This document shows positions 44,650 to 53,920 of a stretch of 64,000 nucleotides of DNA, in pieces. The notes below the pieces were generated by a model. The model was given only the letters and a program-made list of their open reading frames with translations, ran no database searches and was not told the origin of the DNA. Numbering within the stretch: position 1 is the stretch's first letter; the number at the start of each line of letters is the position of its first letter. The stretch is from Veillonella magna DSM 19857 (GTDB lineage: Bacteria; Bacillota; Negativicutes; Veillonellales; Veillonellaceae), in assembly GCF_000428745.1 (NCBI RefSeq), contig NZ_AUAN01000003.1, forward strand, positions 62,001 through 126,000, given 5' to 3'. The position numbers were made by a program, and so were the translations under genes.

Positions 44650-45602
44650 TGCGATTGCTGCGTAAAATGCAAAACAACTGGGTAGCCAAAGTATTGTCCT
44701 TCCTCGGAGCGGTACTGATGTGGTTTTATGTTATGAAGGAACAAAATCCGATTACCGATGCTACCTATACAGTACCTGTCCATGTACAGAATCTTAGCGA
44801 TAAATACGTAGTAGAAGATATTCCGAAGCAGGTTATCGTTCATTTGCGAGGGCCTCGTAATGCCATTTTGGCTTTGGCGCAAAACTCTTTACGGGCGTAT
44901 GTTGATTTAGGAGATATTTCACCGGGACAGCAAAATGTACCGATTCAGTTTGTATCGCCCAGTGGCTTGGCACTGGTAAGCATGACCCCGGACAATGCGA
45001 CGATTTCCGTGGATGAATATATGGTTAAGGAATTTCCCGTAGAAGTGCAACAGCTGGGGAAGGTGGCTGATGATATTGCGGTGAAGAAAATCAGCACCGT
45101 GCCGAAGGTGGTATCCGTCAGCGGCCCTAAGCGGTTGGTGGCAACGGTGTCGCATGTGCTGTTAAAAGTAAATATGGTGGACCGCAAAAGCAACTTCACT
45201 TCATCCGGCGTTATCACGGCAGTGAATGCAGCCGGCGGTGTTGTAGACGGAGTGACCATTACGCCGCGCCAAGGGCAGGCACAATTGGAATTGGAACAAA
45301 TCCGCTTTGAAAAGAATTTGCCCGTTACGGTAAGCACGGTCGGTGAAGTACCGGCCGGTTATGTAGTGCGCAGTATTACCGTCGATCCGCAGCAGGCCAT
45401 CGTAAGCGGTAAGGAAAGTGCTATTGGAGGACTTTCGGAAATCAGAACCGTGGATATTCCTTTGCAAAATGCAACGGAAACCTTTGCCGGCGATTATGAG
45501 CTTCGGCAGGAGGACGGTATGACGGCAGTGCCTACTCGCGTACATGTAACAGTCGATATACGAAAAAAATTATTAGGAGATACAAATGCTAAGAGTCATT
45601 AA
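44646..45602 (+). CDS. cdaR: CdaA regulator CdaR (YbbR-domain protein)
   Basis: A 318-residue single-pass membrane protein. One N-terminal helix (VLSFLGAVLMWFYVM) is followed by an extracytoplasmic region of about four YbbR repeats, marked by recurring patterns such as VVVSGP-type strands (VPKVVSVSGPKRLVATV; PQQAIVSGKESAI). YbbR/CdaR binds CdaA and tunes its activity. ATG 44646 has GGAGGTGG upstream and forms ATGA with the cdaA stop. It overlaps the FAD gene by 17 bases. Confidence 0.92.
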   Translation: MMRLLRKMQNNWVAKVLSFLGAVLMWFYVMKEQNPITDATYTVPVHVQNLSDKYVVEDIPKQVIVHLRGPRNAILALAQNSLRAYVDLGDISPGQQNVPIQFVSPSGLALVSMTPDNATISVDEYMVKEFPVEVQQLGKVADDIAVKKISTVPKVVSVSGPKRLVATVSHVLLKVNMVDRKSNFTSSGVITAVNAAGGVVDGVTITPRQGQAQLELEQIRFEKNLPVTVSTVGEVPAGYVVRSITVDPQQAIVSGKESAIGGLSEIRTVDIPLQNATETFAGDYELRQEDGMTAVPTRVHVTVDIRKKLLGDTNAKSH

Positions 45603-47187
45603 TTTTAGGGTTAATGTAAAAGCGCAGAAAGATTTGACGGCGCTGTTGGAGAAAAAATATCCCCCCTTGTGCGGCCGCATTCGGACGGTGCATGTTGTAC
45701 GCCGAGCTGTGGATGCGCGCAAGAAACCGCTGATTACCTTCGTGTATACATTGTTCCTGGAGGTCAATGACGAAGAGACAGTGTTAAGAAAATTAAGTCG
45801 TGACAAAAATATAAGTGCCATGCAACCGGAAGAGCCGGAAGCGATTGTACACGGTACGAAGAAGCTACAGCATCGACCGGTGGTCATCGGCTTTGGACCG
45901 GCCGGTATGCTGGCAGCGTTTTACTTGGCGCGCGAAGGCTATCAACCGATCGTGCTGGAACGTGGACAGGACGTGGATACGCGGACGAAGGATGTAGAAG
46001 AGTTTTGGACGCACGGTCATTTTAAGGCGGAGTCCAACGTACAATTTGGCGAAGGCGGTGCCGGCACCTTTTCGGACGGCAAGCTGACGACGCGAGTAAC
46101 GCATCCAAGACTTCATGAAATTGCGCAATACTTTGTAGAGTTTGGTGCACCGCAGGAAATTTTATTTAAGCATAAGCCTCATGTAGGCACCGATATTTTA
46201 CGCGGTATGGTAAAGGGCATGCGTGAGCAAATTATTGCGTGGGGCGGTGATGTGCGGTTCGGCGCGAAGGTGACGGACTTGCGCTTGGAAAATGGAAAAG
46301 TGGCGGCAGTCGTAGTTAACGATGATGAAGTGATTCCCGCTTCGGTTGTTCTCATGGGCATCGGTCATAGTGCGCGCGACACTTACGAAATGTTATATCG
46401 ACGCGGCGTGGGAATGGAAAGCAAGCCCTTTGCGGTAGGTGTTCGCATTGAGCATCCGCAACATGTTATCGATGTATCACAGTACGGTGTGGAGCCGGCG
46501 GAGTTGGGATTGGGTGCGGCCGAATATTCTGTGGTGTACCACGATAAGGAAACCGGTCGTACGGCATATAGCTTTTGTATGTGTCCGGGCGGTCAAGTCG
46601 TAGCCAGTGCGTCGGAAGACAATCATGTGGTTACGAATGGCATGAGCCTGTATGCGCGGGACAGCGGTGTGGCGAACAGTGCCGTGGTAGTAACGGTAGG
46701 CCCTGATGATTTCGGTGAGCATCCCTTGGCAGGGGTAGCGTTCCAACGAGAATGGGAAGCAAAGGCCTTTGAATTGGGTGGACGAAATTATTGTGCGCCG
46801 ATTCAGACCGTAGGCGACTTTTTGAATCATACAAAAGGCAATATACCTGAGACGGCGGTACATAGTTACACACCCGGTGTGGTGCCGGCCGATTTGCATG
46901 ACTGCTTGCCCATCTATGTAACGAGTGTTATGGAGCGAGCGTTACCGTATTTTGGACGTCGCATCAAAGGATTTGATGCACCGGAGGTATGTATGACCGG
47001 TGTAGAAACAAGAACATCTTCGCCGCTGCGAATACAGCGTGATGATGATAGAGTATCGCCCACGACCAGTGGGATGTATCCGATGGGCGAAGGAGCCGGA
47101 TATGCCGGCGGAATTATGAGTGCAGCTTTGGACGGCGCGGAAACAGCGATTCGCATTATGGCGGAATATGCGCCGTTGGCACTATAG
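45586..47187 (+). CDS. FAD-dependent oxidoreductase (COG2509 family)
   Basis: A 533-residue flavoprotein of the uncharacterised FAD-dependent dehydrogenase family. An N-terminal domain of about 95 residues precedes the FAD-binding GFGPAGMLAAFYLAREG, then GEGGAGTFSDGKLTTR, an ATG-like VVLMGIGHSARDT, and the C-terminal GMYPMGEGAGYAGGI. The reaction is unknown. It lies between cdaR (17-base overlap) and glmM (13-base gap), so it is produced with the c-di-AMP and amino-sugar genes. RBS TAGGAGA. Confidence 0.88.
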   Translation: MLRVINFRVNVKAQKDLTALLEKKYPPLCGRIRTVHVVRRAVDARKKPLITFVYTLFLEVNDEETVLRKLSRDKNISAMQPEEPEAIVHGTKKLQHRPVVIGFGPAGMLAAFYLAREGYQPIVLERGQDVDTRTKDVEEFWTHGHFKAESNVQFGEGGAGTFSDGKLTTRVTHPRLHEIAQYFVEFGAPQEILFKHKPHVGTDILRGMVKGMREQIIAWGGDVRFGAKVTDLRLENGKVAAVVVNDDEVIPASVVLMGIGHSARDTYEMLYRRGVGMESKPFAVGVRIEHPQHVIDVSQYGVEPAELGLGAAEYSVVYHDKETGRTAYSFCMCPGGQVVASASEDNHVVTNGMSLYARDSGVANSAVVVTVGPDDFGEHPLAGVAFQREWEAKAFELGGRNYCAPIQTVGDFLNHTKGNIPETAVHSYTPGVVPADLHDCLPIYVTSVMERALPYFGRRIKGFDAPEVCMTGVETRTSSPLRIQRDDDRVSPTTSGMYPMGEGAGYAGGIMSAALDGAETAIRIMAEYAPLAL

Positions 47188-47200
47188 GAGGAATGAAAAG

Positions 47201-48556
47201 ATGGCAAGATTATTTGGTACTGACGGTGTTAGAGGTGTAGTTAACGAATTTTTGACACCGGAGTTAGCCTATCATTTGGGACGTGCGGCAGCCGCTCATT
47301 TCGGAGAATCCAAAGAACGACCGGTCTTTTTAATCGGCCGCGATACCCGTATATCCGGTGCTATGCTTGAAAGTGCACTGGCCGCCGGCATCTGCTCGGT
47401 AGGTGGTGATGTGGTTATTGCCGGAGTCATCCCTACACCGGGGGTAGCGTATTTGGTACGCAAACACGGTTGGGATGCAGGGGTTGTTATTTCCGCATCG
47501 CACAATAAATTCCCGGATAACGGTATCAAGTTTTTTGACAGCAAAGGATTTAAATTGCCCGATGCGGTAGAAGATGAACTGGAAGTGTTGTGCCGCAAAA
47601 GCGGTGAAAACGAATTACCGCGACCGGTGGCAGAGCATGTGGGACGCATTCATTGGGACAGCTCGCTGGCTCATGAATACGCTCGCTTTGTACAGTCTAC
47701 CGTTGATGTATCCTTAGAAGGATTACGCGTTGTGTATGACGGGGCCAACGGAGCGGCTTCCATGGTAGGTCCGGAAGTATTGCGCGGCTTAGGTGCCGAA
47801 GTGATTGCTATCAATGTGGATCCGGATGGGGTGAACATTAACGAAAATGCCGGCTCCACACATTTGGAAGGACTTCAGGCAAGAGTGGTTGCCGAAGGTG
47901 CGCAGGTGGGGATTGCCAATGATGGTGATGCGGACCGTTGCTTGTTGGTGGATGAAACGGGGACGGCTCTTGATGGCGATCAGATTATGCTACTCTGCGC
48001 GCGTCATCTCAAAGAACAGGGCAAGCTGAAAGACGATATGATTGTGGGCACCGTTATGAGCAACATCGGATTCCACAAAGCGGCGCACGAACTGGGAATG
48101 CGTACCTTTGCTACTGCTGTAGGCGATCGCTATGTATTGGAAAAAATGCGCGAAGAAGGGTATTCTATCGGTGGCGAACAATCCGGTCATGTTATTTTCT
48201 TGGATTATAATTCTACCGGTGACGGTTTGCTTACTGCTGTACAGATGCTGTCCATTATGAAGGAAACGGGCAAGCCTTTATCGGAATTGGCCGGCATTAT
48301 GACAAAATATCCGCAGCTGCTTATCAATGTGCGTGTTCTCACAAAGACGGGGTGGGAAGAAAATCCTCTTATTCAGGCAGAAATTTCCGAAGCCTCTCGT
48401 GAGCTTGGCGAAAACGGTCGCGTGTTGGTACGTCCGTCCGGCACAGAACCGTTGATTCGCGTTATGGCCGAAGGTCCGGACCAAGCACAATTGGAACGTT
48501 TATGTCAAACCATCGCCGACTGCATCGGTCGCGAACAAGGCTTGGCAGAAGATTAA
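47201..48556 (+). CDS. glmM: Phosphoglucosamine mutase
   Basis: Interconverts glucosamine-6-phosphate and -1-phosphate for peptidoglycan and lipopolysaccharide precursors, 451 residues. The phospho-serine Ser100 is in VISASHNKFPDNGIKFF; the Mg loop is NDGDADRCLLVDE; the sugar-binding GGEQSGHVIF; and the phosphate-binding RPSGTEPLIRVM near the C-terminus. ATG 47201 has TAGGAGGA upstream; the earlier open frame from 47120 overlaps the FAD gene and is not family-like. GlmM is known to bind and inhibit CdaA. Confidence 0.96.
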   Translation: MARLFGTDGVRGVVNEFLTPELAYHLGRAAAAHFGESKERPVFLIGRDTRISGAMLESALAAGICSVGGDVVIAGVIPTPGVAYLVRKHGWDAGVVISASHNKFPDNGIKFFDSKGFKLPDAVEDELEVLCRKSGENELPRPVAEHVGRIHWDSSLAHEYARFVQSTVDVSLEGLRVVYDGANGAASMVGPEVLRGLGAEVIAINVDPDGVNINENAGSTHLEGLQARVVAEGAQVGIANDGDADRCLLVDETGTALDGDQIMLLCARHLKEQGKLKDDMIVGTVMSNIGFHKAAHELGMRTFATAVGDRYVLEKMREEGYSIGGEQSGHVIFLDYNSTGDGLLTAVQMLSIMKETGKPLSELAGIMTKYPQLLINVRVLTKTGWEENPLIQAEISEASRELGENGRVLVRPSGTEPLIRVMAEGPDQAQLERLCQTIADCIGREQGLAED

Positions 48557-48563
48557 TATAGCG

Positions 48564-48598
48564 GAAGAGCTGCTTTCCTCGGAAGGTGGCTCTTCTTT
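48564..48598 (+). terminator. Terminator after glmM
   Basis: GAAGAGC (48564-48570) pairs with GCTCTTC (48589-48595), with an inner TTTCC/GGAAG stem. TTT follows and overlaps the -35 of the glmS promoter. Confidence 0.75.
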
Positions 48599-48625
48599 AC
48601 AATGTAGGGGACTATCATTTATAAT
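48596..48625 (+). promoter_or_regulatory. Promoter of glmS
   Basis: TTTACA (48596-48601), 18 bases, TATAAT (48620-48625). Transcription would start near 48632, about 83 bases before the ribozyme cleavage site and 264 bases before the glmS ATG. Confidence 0.7.
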
Positions 48626-48714
48626 ATACCGTATAGCAGTGCGCCCCTGGGGGCAGGCTATTAGATCTGTCGAAGCAAATGATGAGGAGGTAACGGAATT
48701 CGTAACAGCGAATA

Positions 48715-48857
48715 GCGCAAGTACTGAACGGAGACAGACGATTTCAGTAGACGAGGTAGAGGAGTATCGAAGTGTCAGCGGATGCCTCTCGGCCCGACAG
48801 GGTCGTCAGCGAAACAGCAAAGACCGATGGTGACATCGGAGACAAAGGGTTTCGCAG
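48715..48857 (+). ncRNA. glmS glucosamine-6-phosphate-activated ribozyme
   Basis: The self-cleaving riboswitch that lowers glmS mRNA when GlcN6P is plentiful. The cleavage site is expected between A48714 and G48715 in TAGCGCAAG. P1 is TACTGAA (48722-48728) with TTCAGTA (48743-48749). The core matches the known consensus: GACGAGG (from 48750), TATCGAA (48765-48771), GCGGATGCCTC (48778-48788) with the CGG that follows. P4 is CCGAT-GGTGAC-ATCGG, followed by GACAAAGG. The order and loops match the B. subtilis ribozyme well. The distal P3 part is less conserved. Confidence 0.93.
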
Positions 48858-48895
48858 AAAAAAGTACATACGCAATAACAAGGAGGAATAACACC

Positions 48896-50728
48896 ATGTG
48901 TGGTATTGTTGGATATATCGGCTTTGAAAATGCCGCCGATTTTATGTTAGAAGGATTGTCGAAGCTGGAGTATCGCGGCTACGATTCGGCAGGGATTGCC
49001 GTTATCGGTCCTGATAATGTAATAAAAGTGCAGAAAAAGGTAGGCCGTTTGGCCAACTTGGAAGCCGTTGTTAAGGCAGATCCGAACCCGGGACATGTGG
49101 GTATCGGTCATACTCGTTGGGCTACTCACGGTCGTCCGTCGGATATGAATGCGCATCCGCATACGGATGCTAAGGGCTTGTTTGCTGTTGTTCACAACGG
49201 TATTGTAGAAAATTACTTGCCCATCAAAGAAGAATTGATTGCCAAAGGCTATGAATTCAAATCGGAAACCGATACGGAAGTAGTCGCTCATTTATTGGCA
49301 GACTTGTATGACGGGGATTTCGAAGGAACTGTACGCCGGATGCTAGACCGCATTGAAGGTTCTTATTCCTTGGTAATTACCTGTGCCGACGATCCGTCCC
49401 GTATTATTTGTACGAAGCAGGATAATCCGCTCGTTATCGGTCTTGGCAAAGGAGAAAACTTTATTGCCTCCGATATTCCGGCCATTATCAATCGCACGCG
49501 GGATACATATATTTTGAATGATGGCGAAGTAGCCATCGTAACGGCAGACTCCGTAGCAATCAGTGACCGTGCGGGACATCCGATAGAAAAAGAAATTTAT
49601 CATGTAACATGGAATGCGGAAGCAGCCGAAAAAGGCGGCTACGAACATTTTATGCTCAAGGAAATCTACGAACAGCCGAAGGCCATTCGCGATACCTTGA
49701 CAGGTCGTATTTCCAAAGACAATACGGAAGTAGTTTACGAAGAATTGAACTGGACGCCGGACGATGTAGCTTCCATTAACCGCGTACTTATTACGGCATG
49801 CGGTACAGCATATCATGCCGGCTTGGTAGCAAAATACTATATCGAACAGTTGGCGCGCATCCCGGTGGAAGTGGATATTGCCTCCGAATACCGGTATCGT
49901 AATCCGTTAACCGATAAGAATACCTTGGCTATCGTTATCAGTCAGTCCGGTGAAACCAGCGACACCTTGGCAGCATTGAAGGAAGCGAAACGCTTAGGTG
50001 CCCGGACATTGGCCATTACCAATGTGGTAGGTTCGTCCATATCCCGTGAAGCGGATCAAGTTATTTATACATGGGCCGGTCCGGAAATTGCCGTAGCGTC
50101 GACGAAAGCTTATACGACACAGCTGGTAGCACTTTTACTGCTGGCCGTATACTTGGGTCAGCTTAACGGCAAACTGGACAGCGGTTTGGCACAGCGTATT
50201 CTGACAGACCTACATAAATTGCCGACGTTGTGTCATGAAATCTTTGAAGGTGTAGATGATATTAAATCCTTTGCCCGTAACTATGGTTTCCGTGAAGATG
50301 CCTTCTTCTTGGGACGCTCTATTGACTACGCCGTAGCGATGGAAGGCTCCTTGAAGTTGAAGGAAATTTCTTATATTCATGCGGAAGCATATGCAGGCGG
50401 TGAATTGAAGCATGGCACCTTAGCGCTTATCGAAGAAGGCGTGCCGGTTATCGGGTTGGCAACGCAGGAAGATGTGCGCGAAAAAATGATGAGCAACATC
50501 AAGGAAGTAAAAGCGCGCGATGCCGTTGTTATCGGTGTCGGTGTAGACGGTGATACGGAACTGGCTAAATACGTGGATCATACGATTTTCGTACCGAAGG
50601 CCGACAAATATACGGTGCCGATTTTAGCGGTTATTCCGTTGCAGCTATTGGCTTATTATGCAGCGATTACGCGCGGTGCTGATGTAGATAAGCCGCGTAA
50701 TTTGGCAAAATCCGTAACCGTAGAATAA
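48896..50728 (+). CDS. glmS: Glutamine-fructose-6-phosphate aminotransferase (isomerizing)
   Basis: Makes glucosamine-6-phosphate, the first step of amino-sugar synthesis, 610 residues. Cys2 of MCGIVGYIG is the amidotransferase nucleophile once Met1 is removed; HTRWATHGRPSD is the glutamine site. Two SIS domains follow (ACGTAYHAGLVAKYYIEQLA; FFLGRSIDYAVAMEGSLKLKE), and the C-terminus is KPRNLAKSVTVE as usual. AGGAGG precedes ATG 48896. Expression is controlled by the ribozyme just upstream. Terminator at 50775-50807. Confidence 0.97.
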   Translation: MCGIVGYIGFENAADFMLEGLSKLEYRGYDSAGIAVIGPDNVIKVQKKVGRLANLEAVVKADPNPGHVGIGHTRWATHGRPSDMNAHPHTDAKGLFAVVHNGIVENYLPIKEELIAKGYEFKSETDTEVVAHLLADLYDGDFEGTVRRMLDRIEGSYSLVITCADDPSRIICTKQDNPLVIGLGKGENFIASDIPAIINRTRDTYILNDGEVAIVTADSVAISDRAGHPIEKEIYHVTWNAEAAEKGGYEHFMLKEIYEQPKAIRDTLTGRISKDNTEVVYEELNWTPDDVASINRVLITACGTAYHAGLVAKYYIEQLARIPVEVDIASEYRYRNPLTDKNTLAIVISQSGETSDTLAALKEAKRLGARTLAITNVVGSSISREADQVIYTWAGPEIAVASTKAYTTQLVALLLLAVYLGQLNGKLDSGLAQRILTDLHKLPTLCHEIFEGVDDIKSFARNYGFREDAFFLGRSIDYAVAMEGSLKLKEISYIHAEAYAGGELKHGTLALIEEGVPVIGLATQEDVREKMMSNIKEVKARDAVVIGVGVDGDTELAKYVDHTIFVPKADKYTVPILAVIPLQLLAYYAAITRGADVDKPRNLAKSVTVE

Positions 50729-50774
50729 GCATAGCAGTATAGTACGTGCGTCCGACTGCGGACCATATGAATAT

Positions 50775-50807
50775 GGGAGTGGCCGAAGTGTGGTCGCTCC
50801 CTTTTTT
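50775..50807 (+). terminator. Terminator after glmS
   Basis: A 10-pair stem with two G-U pairs (50775-50784 with 50792-50801) and a run of six T. Confidence 0.88.
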
Positions 50808-50842
50808 GCATGGCCCTCGTGGGTTGGGCGACACATCAGTAG

Positions 50843-51883
<1,041 letters not shown>

Positions 51884-51924
51884 GCGACAATCGGGATCGT
51901 AAGACCAAGGGAGGCGACAAAGCT

Positions 51925-52416
51925 ATGGATAAAGCAGCGGTGGAGCGGCGGTTTCCTTGTGGTGAAGTGGAGGAATATATAACAAACTATAAGGTAGTCA
52001 TCATAATCATGCGTCTGTTTTATCTGGCTTTGGCGATGTGGGCCTTTTGGCACTCCCGACATGGCGACATCTGGAACCATCTTATGATTGACTATATTGT
52101 CATCGTCTTTTGCCTGTGGCGGATACATCATCAAGGCGATCCGGTGGTGTATATCTGTAATAAAGGGATTGTCATACGGCGAAAGGCGGCAGATTTTTTT
52201 GAACGCATTGATATGGTTTGGGATGTAGAAAAATATTATAATTATATACCTTACGGCAACATTGTAGGCTTTACGGCCAACTGGGAAGAAATTCATGTGG
52301 CTAACCTCAATGACGGTGGTCTCATGATCATATCGGTGGACCTTCAGTTTTTGCGTTACGCCGATAAAATGCGTTTGCTATCCATCATCGATGATAGAGG
52401 GCATAAGGATGATTAA
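51925..52416 (+). CDS. Membrane protein of unknown function
   Basis: I do not recognise this 163-residue protein. Two membrane helices are visible (VVIIIMRLFYLALAMWAFW and LMIDYIVIVFCLW), followed by a cytoplasmic-looking region of beta-type sequence (VVYICNKGIVIRRKAADFFE; PYGNIVGFTANWEEIHVANL), a pattern seen in PH-like (YcxB-type) membrane proteins, though I cannot confirm this. GGGAGG precedes the ATG. It follows trpS by 41 bases and may be co-transcribed. A weak terminator follows at 52421-52486. Confidence 0.65.
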   Translation: MDKAAVERRFPCGEVEEYITNYKVVIIIMRLFYLALAMWAFWHSRHGDIWNHLMIDYIVIVFCLWRIHHQGDPVVYICNKGIVIRRKAADFFERIDMVWDVEKYYNYIPYGNIVGFTANWEEIHVANLNDGGLMIISVDLQFLRYADKMRLLSIIDDRGHKDD

Positions 52417-52420
52417 AAAA

Positions 52421-52486
52421 AGAGTTACCCTGTTCTGACAGTCATAGGTAATCGATACTATGTCTGTGGCGGGGGGGCTCTTTTTA
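52421..52486 (+). terminator. Terminator-like hairpin with G-run
   Basis: AGAG (52421-52424) pairs with CTCT, and an inner CAGTCATAG/CTATGTCTG stem has one mismatch. Seven consecutive G and then TTTTTATTTT follow. Confidence 0.55.
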
Positions 52487-52526
52487 TTTTTATGAAGAAC
52501 AAAAATGTAAGACTTTACTACAAATG

Positions 52527-52594
52527 ATTAGACAGGAGGAACCATTAGACAGTACAAACCATTAGATGGTACAAATCATTAGTCGGTATAATTC
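52527..52594 (+). repeat. Four tandem 17-bp repeats
   Basis: Units start at 52527, 52544, 52561 and 52578, each beginning ATTAG. The second and third share ATTAGAYRGTACAAAYC, the fourth is ATTAGTCGGTATAATTC and the first is the most diverged. The exact 17-base period resembles iterons or an operator array. Confidence 0.7.
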
Positions 52595-52620
52595 GCAATG
52601 CATGTGATGATGTACCTAGC

Positions 52621-52753
52621 GATACAGAAGTGATACGAGAGGGAGACGCAAACCGATACGCACGGCGATACGCAAGAGAGACGCACGGTGATACGCAAGA
52701 GAGACGCACACCGATACGCACAACGGTACGCACACCGATACGCACGCCGATAC
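52621..52753 (+). repeat. 12-bp and 23-bp periodic tandem repeat array (GATACGCA family)
   Basis: GATAC occurs at 52655, 52667, 52690, 52713, 52737 and 52749 (GGTAC at about 52725), with periods of 12 or 23. The 23-bp units at 52667-52689 and 52690-52712 are nearly identical (both contain ATACGCAAGAGAGACGCAC). The remaining units are 12-mers around CCGATACGCAC. There are no unique spacers, so this is not a CRISPR array. Confidence 0.75.
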
Positions 52754-52849
52754 CATTCTTAAACTAAACAAAACAAAACTAAACAGTAGGAAAGAAAACC
52801 ATCAAAGAAAGGAGAGCGCGGTCTGAAAAAAGAATCTTTTATTTTTCTC

Positions 52850-52878
52850 TTTACAACTTTATTGAAGTAAAGTATAAT
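52850..52878 (+). promoter_or_regulatory. Promoter of the amino-acid ABC transporter operon
   Basis: TTTACA (52850-52855), 17 bases, TATAAT (52873-52878). The start would be near 52885, leaving a leader of about 160 nt. Confidence 0.75.
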
Positions 52879-52884
52879 AGGCCC

Positions 52885-53030
52885 ATGAGTTAAACAAGAG
52901 ACGCTCTGGCAGCAAAGAATTCGTTCGGTAGTAATGAAAGATGTTTGCTCATCCAACACTACCGAGCGGCTAAGCGGTGAGAGGAAGGATTGCCTTGTCT
53001 ACAAAGGTAATCGTATGAGATGAAGAAAAG
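52885..53030 (+). promoter_or_regulatory. Structured mRNA leader upstream of the amino-acid ABC transporter
   Basis: The main stem pairs 52922-52932 with 52958-52968 (11 bp, one G-U) and encloses a small GATG/CATC hairpin (52940-52943 with 52950-52953). No T-run follows the stem, and I see no match to known lysine, SAM, glycine or glutamine riboswitches. It may be an unrecognised regulatory leader. Confidence 0.4.
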
Positions 53031-53044
53031 GGAGTGTGACCATC

Positions 53045-53857
53045 ATGAATTGGAAAAAAGTAGTGACATTAGGTATGGCAGCGTTGACATTGGTAGCGTT
53101 TACCGCCGGTTGCGGCAGTGATACGAATAAGGCGGATACGCAGACGTTGCCGAAAAAGATTGTTATCGGTCTTGACGACAACTATCCGCCTATGGGATTC
53201 CGCGATGAAAAAGGTAATCTCGTAGGCTTTGATATTGATATGGCGAAGGAAGCGGCCAAGCGAGCAGGCATGGAAGTAGAATTCAAACCTATCGACTGGG
53301 ACAGCAAGGAAGCGGAATTGAAGAGTAAGCACATTGATGTTCTCTGGAACGGTCTTACGGTAACGGAAGAACGCAAACAGAACATGGCATTTACCAAACC
53401 GTATTTGAAAGATAAACAAATCATCGTAGTCAGAAAGGATTCTCCGATTAACTCCAAGGAACAGTTGGAAGGTAAAATCGTAGGCACGCAGCAGGGCAGT
53501 ACCGGTGAAACGGTAATGGAAAAGGATCCGTTCACTAAAAAAATTAAAGAAGTGAAAAAATACGGTGACTATGTAAATGCGTTTATGGATCTTAAATTAG
53601 GTCGTATCGATGCCATGGTTGTAGACGGCATCGTAGGTAACTATACAATGAGTAAAGAACCCGGCGAATTCCGTGCGGTAACGGGCAGTGATTACGGCTC
53701 CGAAGATAATGCTATCGGCCTTCGCAAGGAAGATACGGCATTGCGTGAAAAACTGAACAGCATCTTAGGCGACATGATGAAAGACGGCACAGCAGATAAG
53801 CTGGCAGAAAAATGGTTCGGCACATCTGCGTTGCTCGACAAAGATGCCTATAAATAA
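53045..53857 (+). CDS. Polar amino-acid ABC transporter substrate-binding lipoprotein
   Basis: A 270-residue extracytoplasmic solute-binding protein of family 3. Lipoprotein signal with AFTAGC as lipobox at about residues 18-23. The binding domain has VIGLDDNYPPMGFRDEKGNL, then GFDIDMAKEAAKRAG and the ligand-Arg region GLTVTEERKQNMAFTKPY, with KIVGTQQGSTGE in the second lobe. ATG 53045 is preferred over an in-frame GTG at 53036; GGGAG lies 10 bases upstream. It heads an SBP-permease-ATPase operon. Ligand could be glutamine, cystine or arginine; not decidable. Confidence 0.93.
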   Translation: MNWKKVVTLGMAALTLVAFTAGCGSDTNKADTQTLPKKIVIGLDDNYPPMGFRDEKGNLVGFDIDMAKEAAKRAGMEVEFKPIDWDSKEAELKSKHIDVLWNGLTVTEERKQNMAFTKPYLKDKQIIVVRKDSPINSKEQLEGKIVGTQQGSTGETVMEKDPFTKKIKEVKKYGDYVNAFMDLKLGRIDAMVVDGIVGNYTMSKEPGEFRAVTGSDYGSEDNAIGLRKEDTALREKLNSILGDMMKDGTADKLAEKWFGTSALLDKDAYK

Positions 53858-53920
53858 AATGGCAGTACCCAAGCGTAGGGAGGCATAGTCCTCCCTATGT
53901 TTCATGTAGAGGAGGTTATC

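Larger units (their letters stand above)
48557..48895 (+). other. glmM-glmS intergenic region
   Basis: This 339-base gap contains the glmM terminator, the glmS promoter, an 80-nt pre-ribozyme leader with a CCCCTGGGG hairpin, the glmS ribozyme and the glmS RBS. The frame that is open across it from 48782 is the ribozyme, not protein. Confidence 0.85.
52417..53044 (+). other. 628-base intergenic region with tandem repeats and structured leader
   Basis: No credible gene is seen. In order: terminator (52421-52486), four 17-bp repeats (52527-52594), a 12/23-bp periodic array (52621-52753), an A/C-rich stretch, a good promoter (52850-52878) and a structured leader to the binding-protein gene. A reverse frame at 52545-52745 is only a translation of the repeats (RIGVR-type periodic sequence). 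Confidence 0.7.

Noticed and set aside
48782-48895. N-terminal extension of GlmS
   Set aside because: The stretch is the glmS ribozyme; Cys2 must follow the initiating Met for activity, which fixes the start at 48896.
52545-52745. Reverse-strand 66-residue frame
   Set aside because: It is a translation of the tandem repeats (periodic RIGVR-like peptide) with no RBS.
52527-52753. CRISPR array
   Set aside because: Units are 12, 17 or 23 bp and contiguous, without unique spacers or cas genes.
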